From an uncultured Oscillospiraceae bacterium (GTDB taxonomy: Bacteria; Bacillota; Clostridia; Oscillospirales; Acutalibacteraceae): 26,445 nucleotides of DNA. Made by a program: the position numbers and the translations under genes. The notes beneath the pieces were generated by a model. The model saw only the letters and a program-made list of their open reading frames with translations, was not told the origin of the DNA and searched no databases. Location: the NCBI GenBank assembly GCA_900546735.1, contig URDW01000005.1, forward strand, positions 1 through 26,445. Direction: 5' to 3'. Below, one piece after another: positions 6,072-13,889 of this stretch (positions within the stretch are counted from its first letter, which is position 1; each line of letters starts with the position of its first letter).

Positions 6072-8715
6072 ATTTTTTTATGTAACGCCGAATCGCTTTT
6101 ATGGCAAACGAAAACAAAAATGTAAACAGAGCCAGCGCCAGAACACACAGCCAGTGCCGGATGCTGAGCGCTGTCAGCGAAAAAACGCTTTGCAAAGCAG
6201 GTATAAATAAAACTGCACCAGTCAGTACAAGCGATATAAAAAACGACAAAACGAGCCAGATATTCTTCTGCCCCGCACGAAACCGGATCGGCTCGTCAAC
6301 CGAACGCCTGTCAAACGCGCGCAGCATTTGGGAAAGCGCCAGCACACAAAATGCCATGGTCCGGCCGGCAGCATGGCCGGTCAGGTATACACCGACCCAA
6401 TAAGCCGCAACCGTTGCCGCAGCCGTAACGGCACCCTGTGTCAGCACATAAGCGACCAGGTCTTTCTCGAACAATGTACCGCTGCGCACCGGCGAACGGC
6501 GCATAACGCCCTGATCGGCCGGATCAACACCCAGCGCAAGCGCCGGCAGTGTGGCGGTGGCCAGATTGACCCAGAGAATGTGTACTGCCAGAAGCGGCGC
6601 ATCCCAGTTCAAAATCGTAGCGACCAGCAAGGTCAGCACCTCAGCGATATTACCGGAAAGCAAAAACCGAATCACCTTTTGAATGTTGCCGTAAACGCGT
6701 CTTCCCTCCCGAATAGCATCAGCGATCGTCGTAAACCGGTCGTCCAGAAGGATCATGTCGGCCGCATCCTTGGCAACGTCCGTACCGGAAATCCCCATTG
6801 CTATGCCGATATCAGCCGCTTTCAGTGCCGGCGCGTCGTTCACACCGTCGCCGGTCATGGCCGTCACTTCCCCTGCTCTTTTCAGACTTTGCACGATGCG
6901 CAGTTTATCCTGCGGCGTAACGCGGGCAAAGACAGAAACCGTTTTTACTGCCTGATCAAGCTGTGAATCTGTCATTTTTTCCAGCGCATCGCCGGAAACC
7001 ACGCTGCTGTCCGCACAGTAAATGCCCAATTCCTTCGCAATGGCCTGCGCCGTCACCATATGGTCGCCGGTGATCATGACCGTACGGATACCGGCCCGGC
7101 GGCAAATCTGCACCGATTCAGCCACTTCACGGCGCGGCGGGTCGATCATGCCGGCAACGCCAACAAAAACCAGATCATTTTCCACATCATCTCCCTCTTC
7201 CGGCACAGATTCCAGCGTGCGCATCGCAAAACCCAGCACGCGCAGCGCATCCGTTGACATACGGCCGCAAAGCTTCAGGATACAGTTCTTATCGGCCTGC
7301 GTTAACGGACGCACGCCCTGCGGCATTAAAATCTGTGTACACAGCGGCAACAATTCATCCACTGCGCCTTTTGTATAAGCGACCAGCCGGCCGCCCATGT
7401 CATGTACCGTTGTCATACGTTTTCTCTGTGAATCAAACGGTTGCTCAAACCGGCGCGGGTGTTTAGCCTCCAACTGCTCATGATCCAGGCCAAACGCCTG
7501 TGCCAAAAACAACAGCGCGCCCTCGGTCGGATCACCGATGGTCTCTCCGGCCCGGTCCGGGTCAAAGCTCGCATCATTGCAAAGTGCCGCGGCATATGCC
7601 AGCTGCATGTAGCCCGGCACGGACACAGCCGAATTGGGCGAAATCGTTTTCTGCGCAAGCAGATCAGCACCAGATGCAAGCTGTGTGACCGTCATTTTAT
7701 TTAAAGTCAGCGTACCGGTCTTGTCCGTACAGATGACCGTTGTGCTGCCGAGCGTTTCAACGGCCGGCAAACGACGCACCAATGTGTTTTTACCGGCCAT
7801 GCGCTGCACGCCAAGCGCCATTACGATCGTAGCCATAGCCGGAAGTCCCTCCGGGATAATAGAAATCGCAAGTGAAACAGCAACAAGAAGCTGCGGCACG
7901 ACCGGGCGGTGGTACAACATGCCGATCACAAAAATAACAGCGCATATAACAAGTCCGATCGCCGTCAGCGTTTTGCCGGCAGAATTCAGTTTCTGCTTAA
8001 GCGGCGTGTCGAGCGCGTCCTGGTCATCGAGCATGCCGGCGATCTGTCCCACCTGTGTCTGCATGCCGGTCTCGGTCACAACGCCGACCGCACGGCCATA
8101 TGTGACCAGCGACGCAGAATACGCCATATTGCTGCGCTGTGCCAGCAGGCAATCCGGCGCCAAAACACAGTCGGCCTCTTTTTCCACCGGGACCGATTCA
8201 CCGGTCAGCGACGCTTCCTGCACTTTTAAATTGACTGAATCGATCAGGCGAAGGTCAGCCGGAACCATATCCCCATCGCTAAGCAGCACCACATCGCCCA
8301 CAACAAGTTCAGCCGCCGGCACGATACTTTCCTCACCCTGGCGCAGCACGCGCGCAGTCGGTGCTCCCATGCTGTGCAGCGCCTCCAGCGAGGACTGTGC
8401 TTTCTTTTCCTGTGCAATACCAATGACAGCGTTAACCAATACGATCAAAAAAATAACCGCCGCTTCCGTCCACTCCTGCAGCGCGGCTGACAAAACAGAC
8501 GCTGCAATCAAAATCAACACCATCGGATCGCTCAGCTGTTCCCGAAGCATTTGCCAAACAGATTTTGACGGCTTGGCGCGTAAAACATTCGGGCCGTTTG
8601 TTTTTAATCTTTCTGCAGCCTCAGCATCGCACAAACCATTTGCATCGGTTTGCAAGCAGGCGCATACTTCCTGCGCCGTCTGCGCATGCCAAGGCGTTTT
8701 TCGGTGATTATCCAT
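6070..8715 (-). CDS. P2-type cation-transporting ATPase (calcium-ATPase-like, PMCA/SERCA group)
   Basis: An 881-residue membrane pump with the full P-type layout: N-terminal cation-ATPase domain, TGES (171-174) in the actuator domain, PEGLP (288-292) in M4, phosphorylation motif DKTGT with D331, hinge TGDGVNDAP (621-629), and a C-terminal block of membrane helices. M5 keeps N689 and E692, and M6 has N717 and T720, the positions used by SERCA for calcium. The usual M6 aspartate (SERCA D800) is alanine here (A721), so ion specificity is uncertain. I use the ATG at 8715, where family similarity begins; GAAGGGAG is about 13 bases upstream, rather distant. Expression should be controlled by the leader at 8716-8913. 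It probably exports Ca2+ or another divalent cation. Confidence 0.9.
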   Translation of the reverse strand: MDNHRKTPWHAQTAQEVCACLQTDANGLCDAEAAERLKTNGPNVLRAKPSKSVWQMLREQLSDPMVLILIAASVLSAALQEWTEAAVIFLIVLVNAVIGIAQEKKAQSSLEALHSMGAPTARVLRQGEESIVPAAELVVGDVVLLSDGDMVPADLRLIDSVNLKVQEASLTGESVPVEKEADCVLAPDCLLAQRSNMAYSASLVTYGRAVGVVTETGMQTQVGQIAGMLDDQDALDTPLKQKLNSAGKTLTAIGLVICAVIFVIGMLYHRPVVPQLLVAVSLAISIIPEGLPAMATIVMALGVQRMAGKNTLVRRLPAVETLGSTTVICTDKTGTLTLNKMTVTQLASGADLLAQKTISPNSAVSVPGYMQLAYAAALCNDASFDPDRAGETIGDPTEGALLFLAQAFGLDHEQLEAKHPRRFEQPFDSQRKRMTTVHDMGGRLVAYTKGAVDELLPLCTQILMPQGVRPLTQADKNCILKLCGRMSTDALRVLGFAMRTLESVPEEGDDVENDLVFVGVAGMIDPPRREVAESVQICRRAGIRTVMITGDHMVTAQAIAKELGIYCADSSVVSGDALEKMTDSQLDQAVKTVSVFARVTPQDKLRIVQSLKRAGEVTAMTGDGVNDAPALKAADIGIAMGISGTDVAKDAADMILLDDRFTTIADAIREGRRVYGNIQKVIRFLLSGNIAEVLTLLVATILNWDAPLLAVHILWVNLATATLPALALGVDPADQGVMRRSPVRSGTLFEKDLVAYVLTQGAVTAAATVAAYWVGVYLTGHAAGRTMAFCVLALSQMLRAFDRRSVDEPIRFRAGQKNIWLVLSFFISLVLTGAVLFIPALQSVFSLTALSIRHWLCVLALALFTFLFSFAIKAIRRYIKK

Positions 8716-8775
8716 AAAGGATAAACCACTCCCTTCAAAATATATTCTGAACGCCGTAAAGCGCTTCAGTAAACG

Positions 8776-8816
8776 CAAAAAGGCACAGCCCGCACAATAA
8801 ATGCAGGCTATGCCTT
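8776..8816 (-). terminator. Leader terminator (attenuator) upstream of the cation ATPase
   Basis: On the minus strand a 15-bp stem forms between AAGGCATAGCCTGCA (8816-8802) and TGCGGGCTGTGCCTT (8794-8780), followed by further T residues. Two pairs are G-U in the minus-strand RNA but would be A-C mismatches in plus-strand RNA, so the structure belongs to the minus transcript. It lies about 95 nt after the predicted start of transcription and 61 nt before the ATPase ATG, so full-length mRNA requires read-through. Confidence 0.82.
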
Positions 8817-8879
8817 GTGTTCATAAGCTTTTTCAGTTGAAGATTCGGGGCAGCGTCGCTACTGTCGGCGTCGTCCATA
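8808..8879 (-). CDS. Candidate 23-residue leader peptide of the ATPase attenuator
   Basis: ATG at 8879, TAG at 8810-8808. The peptide begins MDDADSSDAAP and ends KKLMKHKA: acidic first, one proline, then basic. Its stop codon lies inside the 5' arm of the leader terminator, so a ribosome finishing it would block hairpin formation, as in classical attenuation. The pattern recalls MgtL, the acidic/proline-rich leader of E. coli mgtA whose translation aborts at low Mg2+. The ribosome binding site is weak (an AGGAAAGAGAG run about 14 bases before the ATG), so translation is unproven. Confidence 0.4.
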
Positions 8880-8919
8880 AAAACTTGCTGTACTCTCTTT
8901 CCTCATGAATTACAGTCAT

Positions 8920-8948
8920 ATCATACCAGAAACACCGTGTTTTGTCAA
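8920..8948 (-). promoter_or_regulatory. Promoter of the cation ATPase leader
   Basis: On the minus strand: -35 TTGACA (8948-8943), 17-bp spacer, -10 TATGAT (8925-8920). Predicted start is near 8913, giving a leader of about 200 nt. Confidence 0.88.
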
Positions 8949-9038
8949 CAGTTTGCTAAATTATGCAGAAAAAACATGTATGCATTCAACAATTACCACA
9001 TACACTGCAAAAATACCCAAACGAAAACACGGTAAATA

Positions 9039-9067
9039 TTGACGTTTTAATATTTGAAGCATATAAT
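9039..9067 (+). promoter_or_regulatory. Promoter of the ABC exporter operon
   Basis: -35 TTGACG (9039-9044), 17-bp spacer, -10 TATAAT (9062-9067). It is divergent from the ATPase promoter, with about 90 bp between the two -35 elements. Confidence 0.88.
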
Positions 9068-9137
9068 AAAAGCTCAAAGAAAATTTAGAAATTCTTAACA
9101 TTTGACCGTTTGGATAAATCCGAAGGGAGTGAGACGT

Positions 9138-10865
9138 ATGTTTAAACGGCTTTTCAGCTATCTGGGCAAATACAAGAAATATACGTTTCTGGCCATGATC
9201 TGTGTGATCGCCGAAACTTTTTTTGAGCTGATCATTCCGCTGATCATGGCCGACATCGTAGACGTTGGCGTGGCAAACCGCGACGAACCGTATATTCTGC
9301 GCCAAGGCATCATCATGGCTGTCTGCGCGCTGCTGGCACTTGCGCTTGGCACCGGCAGCGCCCGCTTTGCCGCAATGTGCGGCCAGGGACTCGGCGCCGA
9401 GATCCGCAAGGCCACATTCCGCAAGGTGCAGCAGTTTTCGTTTGCAAACCGCGACAAATTCCGCACCGCGTCGCTGGTGACGCGCCTGACCGGCGACGTG
9501 ACGACCATTCAAAACTCCGTATCGACCGGCATGCGCCCCGCCGTGCGCTCGCCGTTTATGCTGCTTACCTCGCTGATCGTCTCGTTTACGATCAACGCCA
9601 AGCTGGCGCTCGTGTTTGTGGTGGCCATCCCCATTCTTGGCACCTGCCTGGTGCTGATCATCCGCCGTGTGCGCCCGCTTTACGGCCGGATGCAGCGCGC
9701 CGTAGACCTGGTCAACCGCATCATTCAGGAAAATTTAACGGCCATCCGCATTGTAAAGGCGTATGTAAAAGGTGATTACGAAACCGAAAAGTTCGGCGAA
9801 GTGAACACCGAGCTGAAAACGACTTCCGAAAAAGCATTCGGCACGGCTGTTTTGAACATGCCGGCCATGCAGGCCGTGATGTACGCCACGATCTTGGCGA
9901 TCCTTTGGATCGGCGGCAATCTGATTTTCATCGGCGACATGAAAGTCGGCGAACTGACCGGCTTTTTAAGCTATGTGCTGCAGGTGCTCAATTCCCTGAT
10001 GCTGATGTCGAACGTGTTTTTGATGCTGACCCGCTCCATCACCTCCTGGCGGCGTATTTGCGAAGTGCTCGACGAAAAAAATGATATTTCCGAGGACCAG
10101 GTCAAAGATGTTGCAGTGGAGCACGGCAGCATCCGTTTTGAACACGTCTCTTTCAAATACAGCCGCGATGCGGAAGAATATGTGCTGCACGACATTGATT
10201 TGGACATTCAAAGCGGCCAGACGATCGGCATCATCGGCTCGACCGGCTCGGCCAAATCCACGCTGGTGCAGCTGATCCCCCGCCTTTATGAAGCAACCGA
10301 GGGGCAGATATATATTGACGGCCGCCCGATCGAGGAATACCCGCTGCGCCACCTGCGCGACGCGATCGCCATGGTGCTGCAAAAAAATACACTGTTTTCG
10401 GGCACGGTCAAAGAAAACCTGCGCTGGGGCGACCCGAACGCCACGGACGAAGAAATTGAAGAGGCGTGCCGCATCGCCTGTGTGGACGAATTCATTGACC
10501 GGCTGGAAAACGGATACGACACCGAGCTTGGCCAGGGCGGCGTCAACGTCTCGGGCGGGCAGAAGCAGCGCCTTTGCATTGCCCGCGCGATCCTCAAAAA
10601 ACCGAAAGTGCTGATCCTGGACGACTCCACCAGCGCTGTGGACACGACGACCGAACTGAAGATCCGAAACGGCCTGGCGAGCTGCCTGCCCGAATGCACC
10701 AAGATCATCATTGCACAGCGCATCACCTCGGTGCTGAACACCGACAAGACCATCGTGCTCGACGACGGCAAGATCGAATGCGCCGGCGACCACTGGTACC
10801 TGATGGACCACAGCAAAGTCTACCAGGAGATCTATAATTCGCAGCAGGAAGGAGCTGGTCTGTAA
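9138..10865 (+). CDS. Heterodimeric ABC exporter subunit with degenerate ATPase site (BmrC/TM287-like)
   Basis: A 575-residue fused membrane-plus-ATPase half-transporter. Six membrane helices lie in residues about 15-300, followed by the ATPase domain. Walker A is GSTGSAKST (367-375), the signature VSGGQ is intact (471-475), but Walker B ends LILDD with D496 in place of the catalytic glutamate, and the switch histidine is glutamine (Q527 in IIAQRIT). These changes mark the subunit that forms the non-hydrolysing site of heterodimeric exporters. I chose the ATG at 9138 (AAGGGAGTGAG upstream) over one at 9102. It overlaps the partner gene by one base (TAATG). Likely substrates are drugs, lipids or peptides; none can be deduced. 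Confidence 0.93.
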   Translation: MFKRLFSYLGKYKKYTFLAMICVIAETFFELIIPLIMADIVDVGVANRDEPYILRQGIIMAVCALLALALGTGSARFAAMCGQGLGAEIRKATFRKVQQFSFANRDKFRTASLVTRLTGDVTTIQNSVSTGMRPAVRSPFMLLTSLIVSFTINAKLALVFVVAIPILGTCLVLIIRRVRPLYGRMQRAVDLVNRIIQENLTAIRIVKAYVKGDYETEKFGEVNTELKTTSEKAFGTAVLNMPAMQAVMYATILAILWIGGNLIFIGDMKVGELTGFLSYVLQVLNSLMLMSNVFLMLTRSITSWRRICEVLDEKNDISEDQVKDVAVEHGSIRFEHVSFKYSRDAEEYVLHDIDLDIQSGQTIGIIGSTGSAKSTLVQLIPRLYEATEGQIYIDGRPIEEYPLRHLRDAIAMVLQKNTLFSGTVKENLRWGDPNATDEEIEEACRIACVDEFIDRLENGYDTELGQGGVNVSGGQKQRLCIARAILKKPKVLILDDSTSAVDTTTELKIRNGLASCLPECTKIIIAQRITSVLNTDKTIVLDDGKIECAGDHWYLMDHSKVYQEIYNSQQEGAGL

Positions 10866-12721
10866 TGGCAAAGCCCATGAGCTATAAACGCCCGAAAAAC
10901 ACCAAAAAGACACTCCTGCGCCTGCTGAAATACCTGGGGCGGCATAAAATATCCATGGCGGCCGTGGCATTTTTAGTTCTGGTCAGCAGCGGCGCCAATA
11001 TCCTTGGCACCTATCTGCTCAAGCCGGTCATCAACCGCTTTATTGAGCCGCACGACACAAAAGGGCTTTTGACCGCCGTGCTGCTGATGGCGCTGATGTA
11101 CGCCGCCGGTGCGCTGGCAACGCTTGGCTACAACAAGCTGATGGTGCGCACCGCGCAAAAGACGGTAAGCGAGATCCGCAGCGACCTGTTTGCCCACACG
11201 CAGAAGCTGCCGCTTTCCTACTTTGACGTGCACACGCACGGCGAACTGATGAGCCGCTTTACAAACGACGTAGACACGGTGACCGAAGCGCTCAACAACA
11301 GCTTTACCCTTTTGATCCAAAGCTTTATCATGACGGTGGGCACCGTGATCATGCTGGTGGTGCTGAACTTCCGGCTGTCACTCATCGTCATTGGCTTTTT
11401 GATTTTGATGCTGCTGTATATTCTTTTCAACAGCAAAATGAGCAAAAAGTATTTCAAGCGCCAGCAAAATGCGCTGGGCAGCATCAACGGCTTTGTGGAA
11501 GAGATCGTAGACGGACAAAAGGTGGAAAAGGTCTTTAACCACGAGGACGAGGACTTTGCGGAATTCTGCAGGCGAAACGAGGCGTACCGCGTTTCGGCCA
11601 CAAAGGCGCTGAGCTATTCCGGCATGATGGTGCCCTCCATCGTCAGCCTGTCGTACTTTAATTACGCCATATCGGCCTGTGTTGGCGGCCTGTTCGTACT
11701 GCGCGGCCTGACCGACATTGGCAGTTTGGCCTCTTACCTGGTGTATGTGCGCCAAAGCGCCATGCCGATGAACCAGTTTACCCAGCAGGCGAACTTCATT
11801 CTTTCGGCCCTTTCGGGCGCAGAGCGCATTTTTGACATGATGGACACACCGTGCGAACCGGACGGGGGCACGGTAAGCCTTTGCAACGTAAAAGAAGAAA
11901 ACGGCCAAATCACCGAGTGCACCGAGCACACACGCCACTTTGCCTGGAAAACGAAAGATGCAGACGGCCGCACGCAGCTGGTGCCGCTGAAGGGCGACGT
12001 GCGTTTTCACGATGTCAGCTTCGGCTATACGCCGGAGAAAAAGATCCTTGACCACATCGACCTTTACGCCAAGCCTGGGCAGAAGATCGCGTTTGTGGGC
12101 TCCACAGGCGCCGGCAAAACGACCATCATCAACCTGATCACGCGGTTTTATGAGATCGACGGCGGAAAAATCACCTATGACGGCATCGACATCCGCGACA
12201 TTAAAAAAGACGACCTGCGCCGCAGCCTGTCTGTTGTGGTGCAGGATACGCACCTGTTTACCGGCAGCATTAAAGACAACATCCGTTACGGCAACCAGGG
12301 CGCGACCGACGAGGACGTGGTGCACGCCGCTAAAATCGCCAACGCAGACTCCTTTATCCGCCGCCTGCCGAACGGCTACGACACAGTGATCTCGGGCGAC
12401 GGCGACAACCTGTCGCAGGGGCAGCGGCAGCTTTTGGCCATTGCCCGCGCCGCCGCTTCCAAGCCGCCGGTGCTGATCCTCGATGAGGCGACCTCCTCCA
12501 TCGACACCAGAACGGAAAAGCTGATCGAAAAGAGCATGGACGCCCTGATGGAGAACCGCACGGTGTTCGTGATCGCACACCGCCTGTCGACCGTACGCAA
12601 TTCGCACGCCATTCTCGTTATTGAAAAAGGGAAGATCATTGAACGCGGCAGCCACGAAGAGCTGCTGGCCAAACACGGGCGCTATTACCAGCTGTATACC
12701 GGCGCCTGTGAGCTGGCCTGA
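10865..12721 (+). CDS. Heterodimeric ABC exporter subunit with consensus ATPase site (BmrD/TM288-like)
   Basis: A 618-residue half-transporter. Six membrane helices are followed by an ATPase domain with consensus Walker A GSTGAGKTT (412-420), Walker B LILDE with catalytic E541, and switch H572 (IAHRLST). Its signature is LSQGQ (516-520) instead of LSGGQ, the reciprocal degeneration expected because this signature faces the non-hydrolysing site of the partner. A polar insert of roughly 45 residues (about 333-377) between the membrane and ATPase domains is common in this subunit class. The two genes are translationally coupled and form one exporter in the cytoplasmic membrane. Confidence 0.94.
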   Translation: MAKPMSYKRPKNTKKTLLRLLKYLGRHKISMAAVAFLVLVSSGANILGTYLLKPVINRFIEPHDTKGLLTAVLLMALMYAAGALATLGYNKLMVRTAQKTVSEIRSDLFAHTQKLPLSYFDVHTHGELMSRFTNDVDTVTEALNNSFTLLIQSFIMTVGTVIMLVVLNFRLSLIVIGFLILMLLYILFNSKMSKKYFKRQQNALGSINGFVEEIVDGQKVEKVFNHEDEDFAEFCRRNEAYRVSATKALSYSGMMVPSIVSLSYFNYAISACVGGLFVLRGLTDIGSLASYLVYVRQSAMPMNQFTQQANFILSALSGAERIFDMMDTPCEPDGGTVSLCNVKEENGQITECTEHTRHFAWKTKDADGRTQLVPLKGDVRFHDVSFGYTPEKKILDHIDLYAKPGQKIAFVGSTGAGKTTIINLITRFYEIDGGKITYDGIDIRDIKKDDLRRSLSVVVQDTHLFTGSIKDNIRYGNQGATDEDVVHAAKIANADSFIRRLPNGYDTVISGDGDNLSQGQRQLLAIARAAASKPPVLILDEATSSIDTRTEKLIEKSMDALMENRTVFVIAHRLSTVRNSHAILVIEKGKIIERGSHEELLAKHGRYYQLYTGACELA

Positions 12722-12730
12722 CACAATTTG

Positions 12731-12773
12731 TTCGCAATTTATTCCATTTTTCGCAATGATTTGCGTTTATAGT
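12731..12773 (+). promoter_or_regulatory. Promoter region with repeated TTCGCAAT motif ahead of the small DAK-related gene
   Basis: A -10 TATAGT sits at 12768-12773 without a good -35. Instead TTCGCAAT occurs twice (12731-12738 and 12750-12757, 19 bp apart), and the second copy is part of an inverted repeat CGCAA-TGAT-TTGCG (12752-12765). A weak -35 with dyad repeats suggests an activator- or repressor-dependent promoter; the regulator is unknown. Confidence 0.4.
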
Positions 12774-12805
12774 ATGCGTAACACTTACCTTACGGAGGAA
12801 ACAAA

Positions 12806-13057
12806 ATGCTTGCGTATAAATTTGACACACAGCTTCTGATCGAAGGCCATGACCTGGACGAAGACGAGATCCACGACTATTTCGTTGACCATTTCCAAGG
12901 CGACTGCCTGATCGCCGTCGGCGACGAAGATTTGATCAAGATACACTACCACACGAACGAGCCGTGGAAAGTGCTGGAATACTGCGCCTCCCTCGGCGAT
13001 ATTTACGACGTTGTGGTGGAGAACATGCAGCGCCAGGAAGACGGCCTGAAAGGCTAA
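12806..13057 (+). CDS. Stand-alone small domain related to the C-terminus of YloV/DAK-family (FakA-like) proteins
   Basis: An 83-residue protein. The text YKFDTQLLIEGHDLDEDEI, then LIAVGDEDLIKIHYHTNEPWKVLEYCASLG and VVVENMQRQ, resembles the C-terminal domain of YloV/FakA-type proteins (kinase-linked DAK1-like domain with the GDxDLxKVHxHTNxPxxVLEYA block and a closing xNMxxQ). No kinase or DhaL-like domain is present in the ORF, and none lies nearby. GGAGG precedes the ATG, and the gene has its own terminator, so it is an intact small gene, not debris of a longer one. Function unknown; binding of a phosphorylated or acyl ligand, or regulation of a full-length homologue elsewhere, is conceivable. 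Confidence 0.75.
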   Translation: MLAYKFDTQLLIEGHDLDEDEIHDYFVDHFQGDCLIAVGDEDLIKIHYHTNEPWKVLEYCASLGDIYDVVVENMQRQEDGLKG

Positions 13058-13069
13058 AATCACAAACAG

Positions 13070-13104
13070 ACAGCCCCGTATGTTGCATACGGGGCTGTTT
13101 TTTG
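13070..13104 (+). terminator. Rho-independent terminator after the small DAK-related gene
   Basis: Thirteen-base-pair perfect stem ACAGCCCCGTATG (13070-13082) with CATACGGGGCTGT (13086-13098), loop TTG, then a T run. Confidence 0.93.
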
Positions 13105-13203
13105 TCATGAACGGTAAAAAGCAAAAATTTTTGTAACAAACCGGCGCAAAATGCACGCTTATTAATTGAGAGATCTTTCAAAGAAACTTTGGAGGGAACA
13201 CAT

Positions 13204-13851
13204 ATGAAACGAAAGCTGTGTTTTCTGTTTGCCCTGACCGCCGCTGTTTGCATTTTTTCTTGCGCCGTGCCGGCTATGGCCGACGATTCGCCGTATGACG
13301 ATTTTTTGGATGACACGAATAACTGGCAGTATATTCAGGATATTTCTGTTTTTATCAACGACAGCAAAGACTGGCCGGACGGCACCGACATCCGAACCGA
13401 ATACGAACCATCGCTTGATAGCCATACATTTGAATACGTTGGCAATGGCGATTTGCAGGAATGGACTTTCCCAAAGGCTATGGAAGGGCGTGACTATGAG
13501 ATCGTATCACGTTCCAACAACAGCATCACTTTACGGTTTATTAATCCCACACACGGCATTCCCTATGTAAACGCCGTGGTCGATTTTGAAGACCTGACGA
13601 CACAAGAAGAAACGAAAGCGGCAGGCCAAACACAGGCAGATACGACCCAAAAGGCCGAAAAGGTCGCCGCCGAAACGACCGGCAGCACAGCAGCGCCCGA
13701 AGAGACCCATGAAAACAGCACTGCACCTGCCGCCGAAAAAAGCGAAACAAAGCCGGACAGCACAGGCAAAACGGCGGCTGTAGCCGGCGGGGTGATCGCC
13801 GGGGTGATCGTGATTGCCGGCGTTGTCATTGCCATTAAAAAAAGGCATTAA
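13204..13851 (+). CDS. Secreted, C-terminally membrane-anchored protein of unknown function
   Basis: A 215-residue protein. A signal peptide covers about residues 1-26 (basic start, hydrophobic core, AMA before DDSPYDD); the cysteine at 20 makes a poor lipobox. The exported part begins with an acidic globular region (about 27-140), continues with a low-complexity Thr/Ala/Glu/Lys-rich stalk (about 140-187), and ends in a single membrane helix with a short KKRH cytoplasmic tail. This is a surface-display layout without an LPXTG motif. I do not recognise the globular domain. The ATG at 13204 follows GGAGGG. The sigma factor gene begins 38 bases downstream, so it may be the sensor or target of that sigma system. 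Confidence 0.8.
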   Translation: MKRKLCFLFALTAAVCIFSCAVPAMADDSPYDDFLDDTNNWQYIQDISVFINDSKDWPDGTDIRTEYEPSLDSHTFEYVGNGDLQEWTFPKAMEGRDYEIVSRSNNSITLRFINPTHGIPYVNAVVDFEDLTTQEETKAAGQTQADTTQKAEKVAAETTGSTAAPEETHENSTAPAAEKSETKPDSTGKTAAVAGGVIAGVIVIAGVVIAIKKRH

Positions 13852-13889
13852 TAGTAAATATTCAAATCAAAATAAAGGAGGGACGGCAG

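Noticed and set aside
7634..8707. Plus-strand open frame (357 codons) opposite the P-type ATPase
   Set aside because: Low-complexity Ser/Thr/Ala translation typical of an antisense frame; the minus-strand ATPase motifs are unambiguous.
8779..8913. yybP-ykoY (Mn2+) or M-box riboswitch upstream of the ATPase
   Set aside because: The conserved sequence blocks of these classes are not present; the leader is reported as unassigned instead.
11378..12724. Minus-strand open frame (448 codons) opposite the second ABC exporter gene
   Set aside because: Antisense shadow of a gene with Walker A, signature, Walker B and switch motifs on the plus strand.
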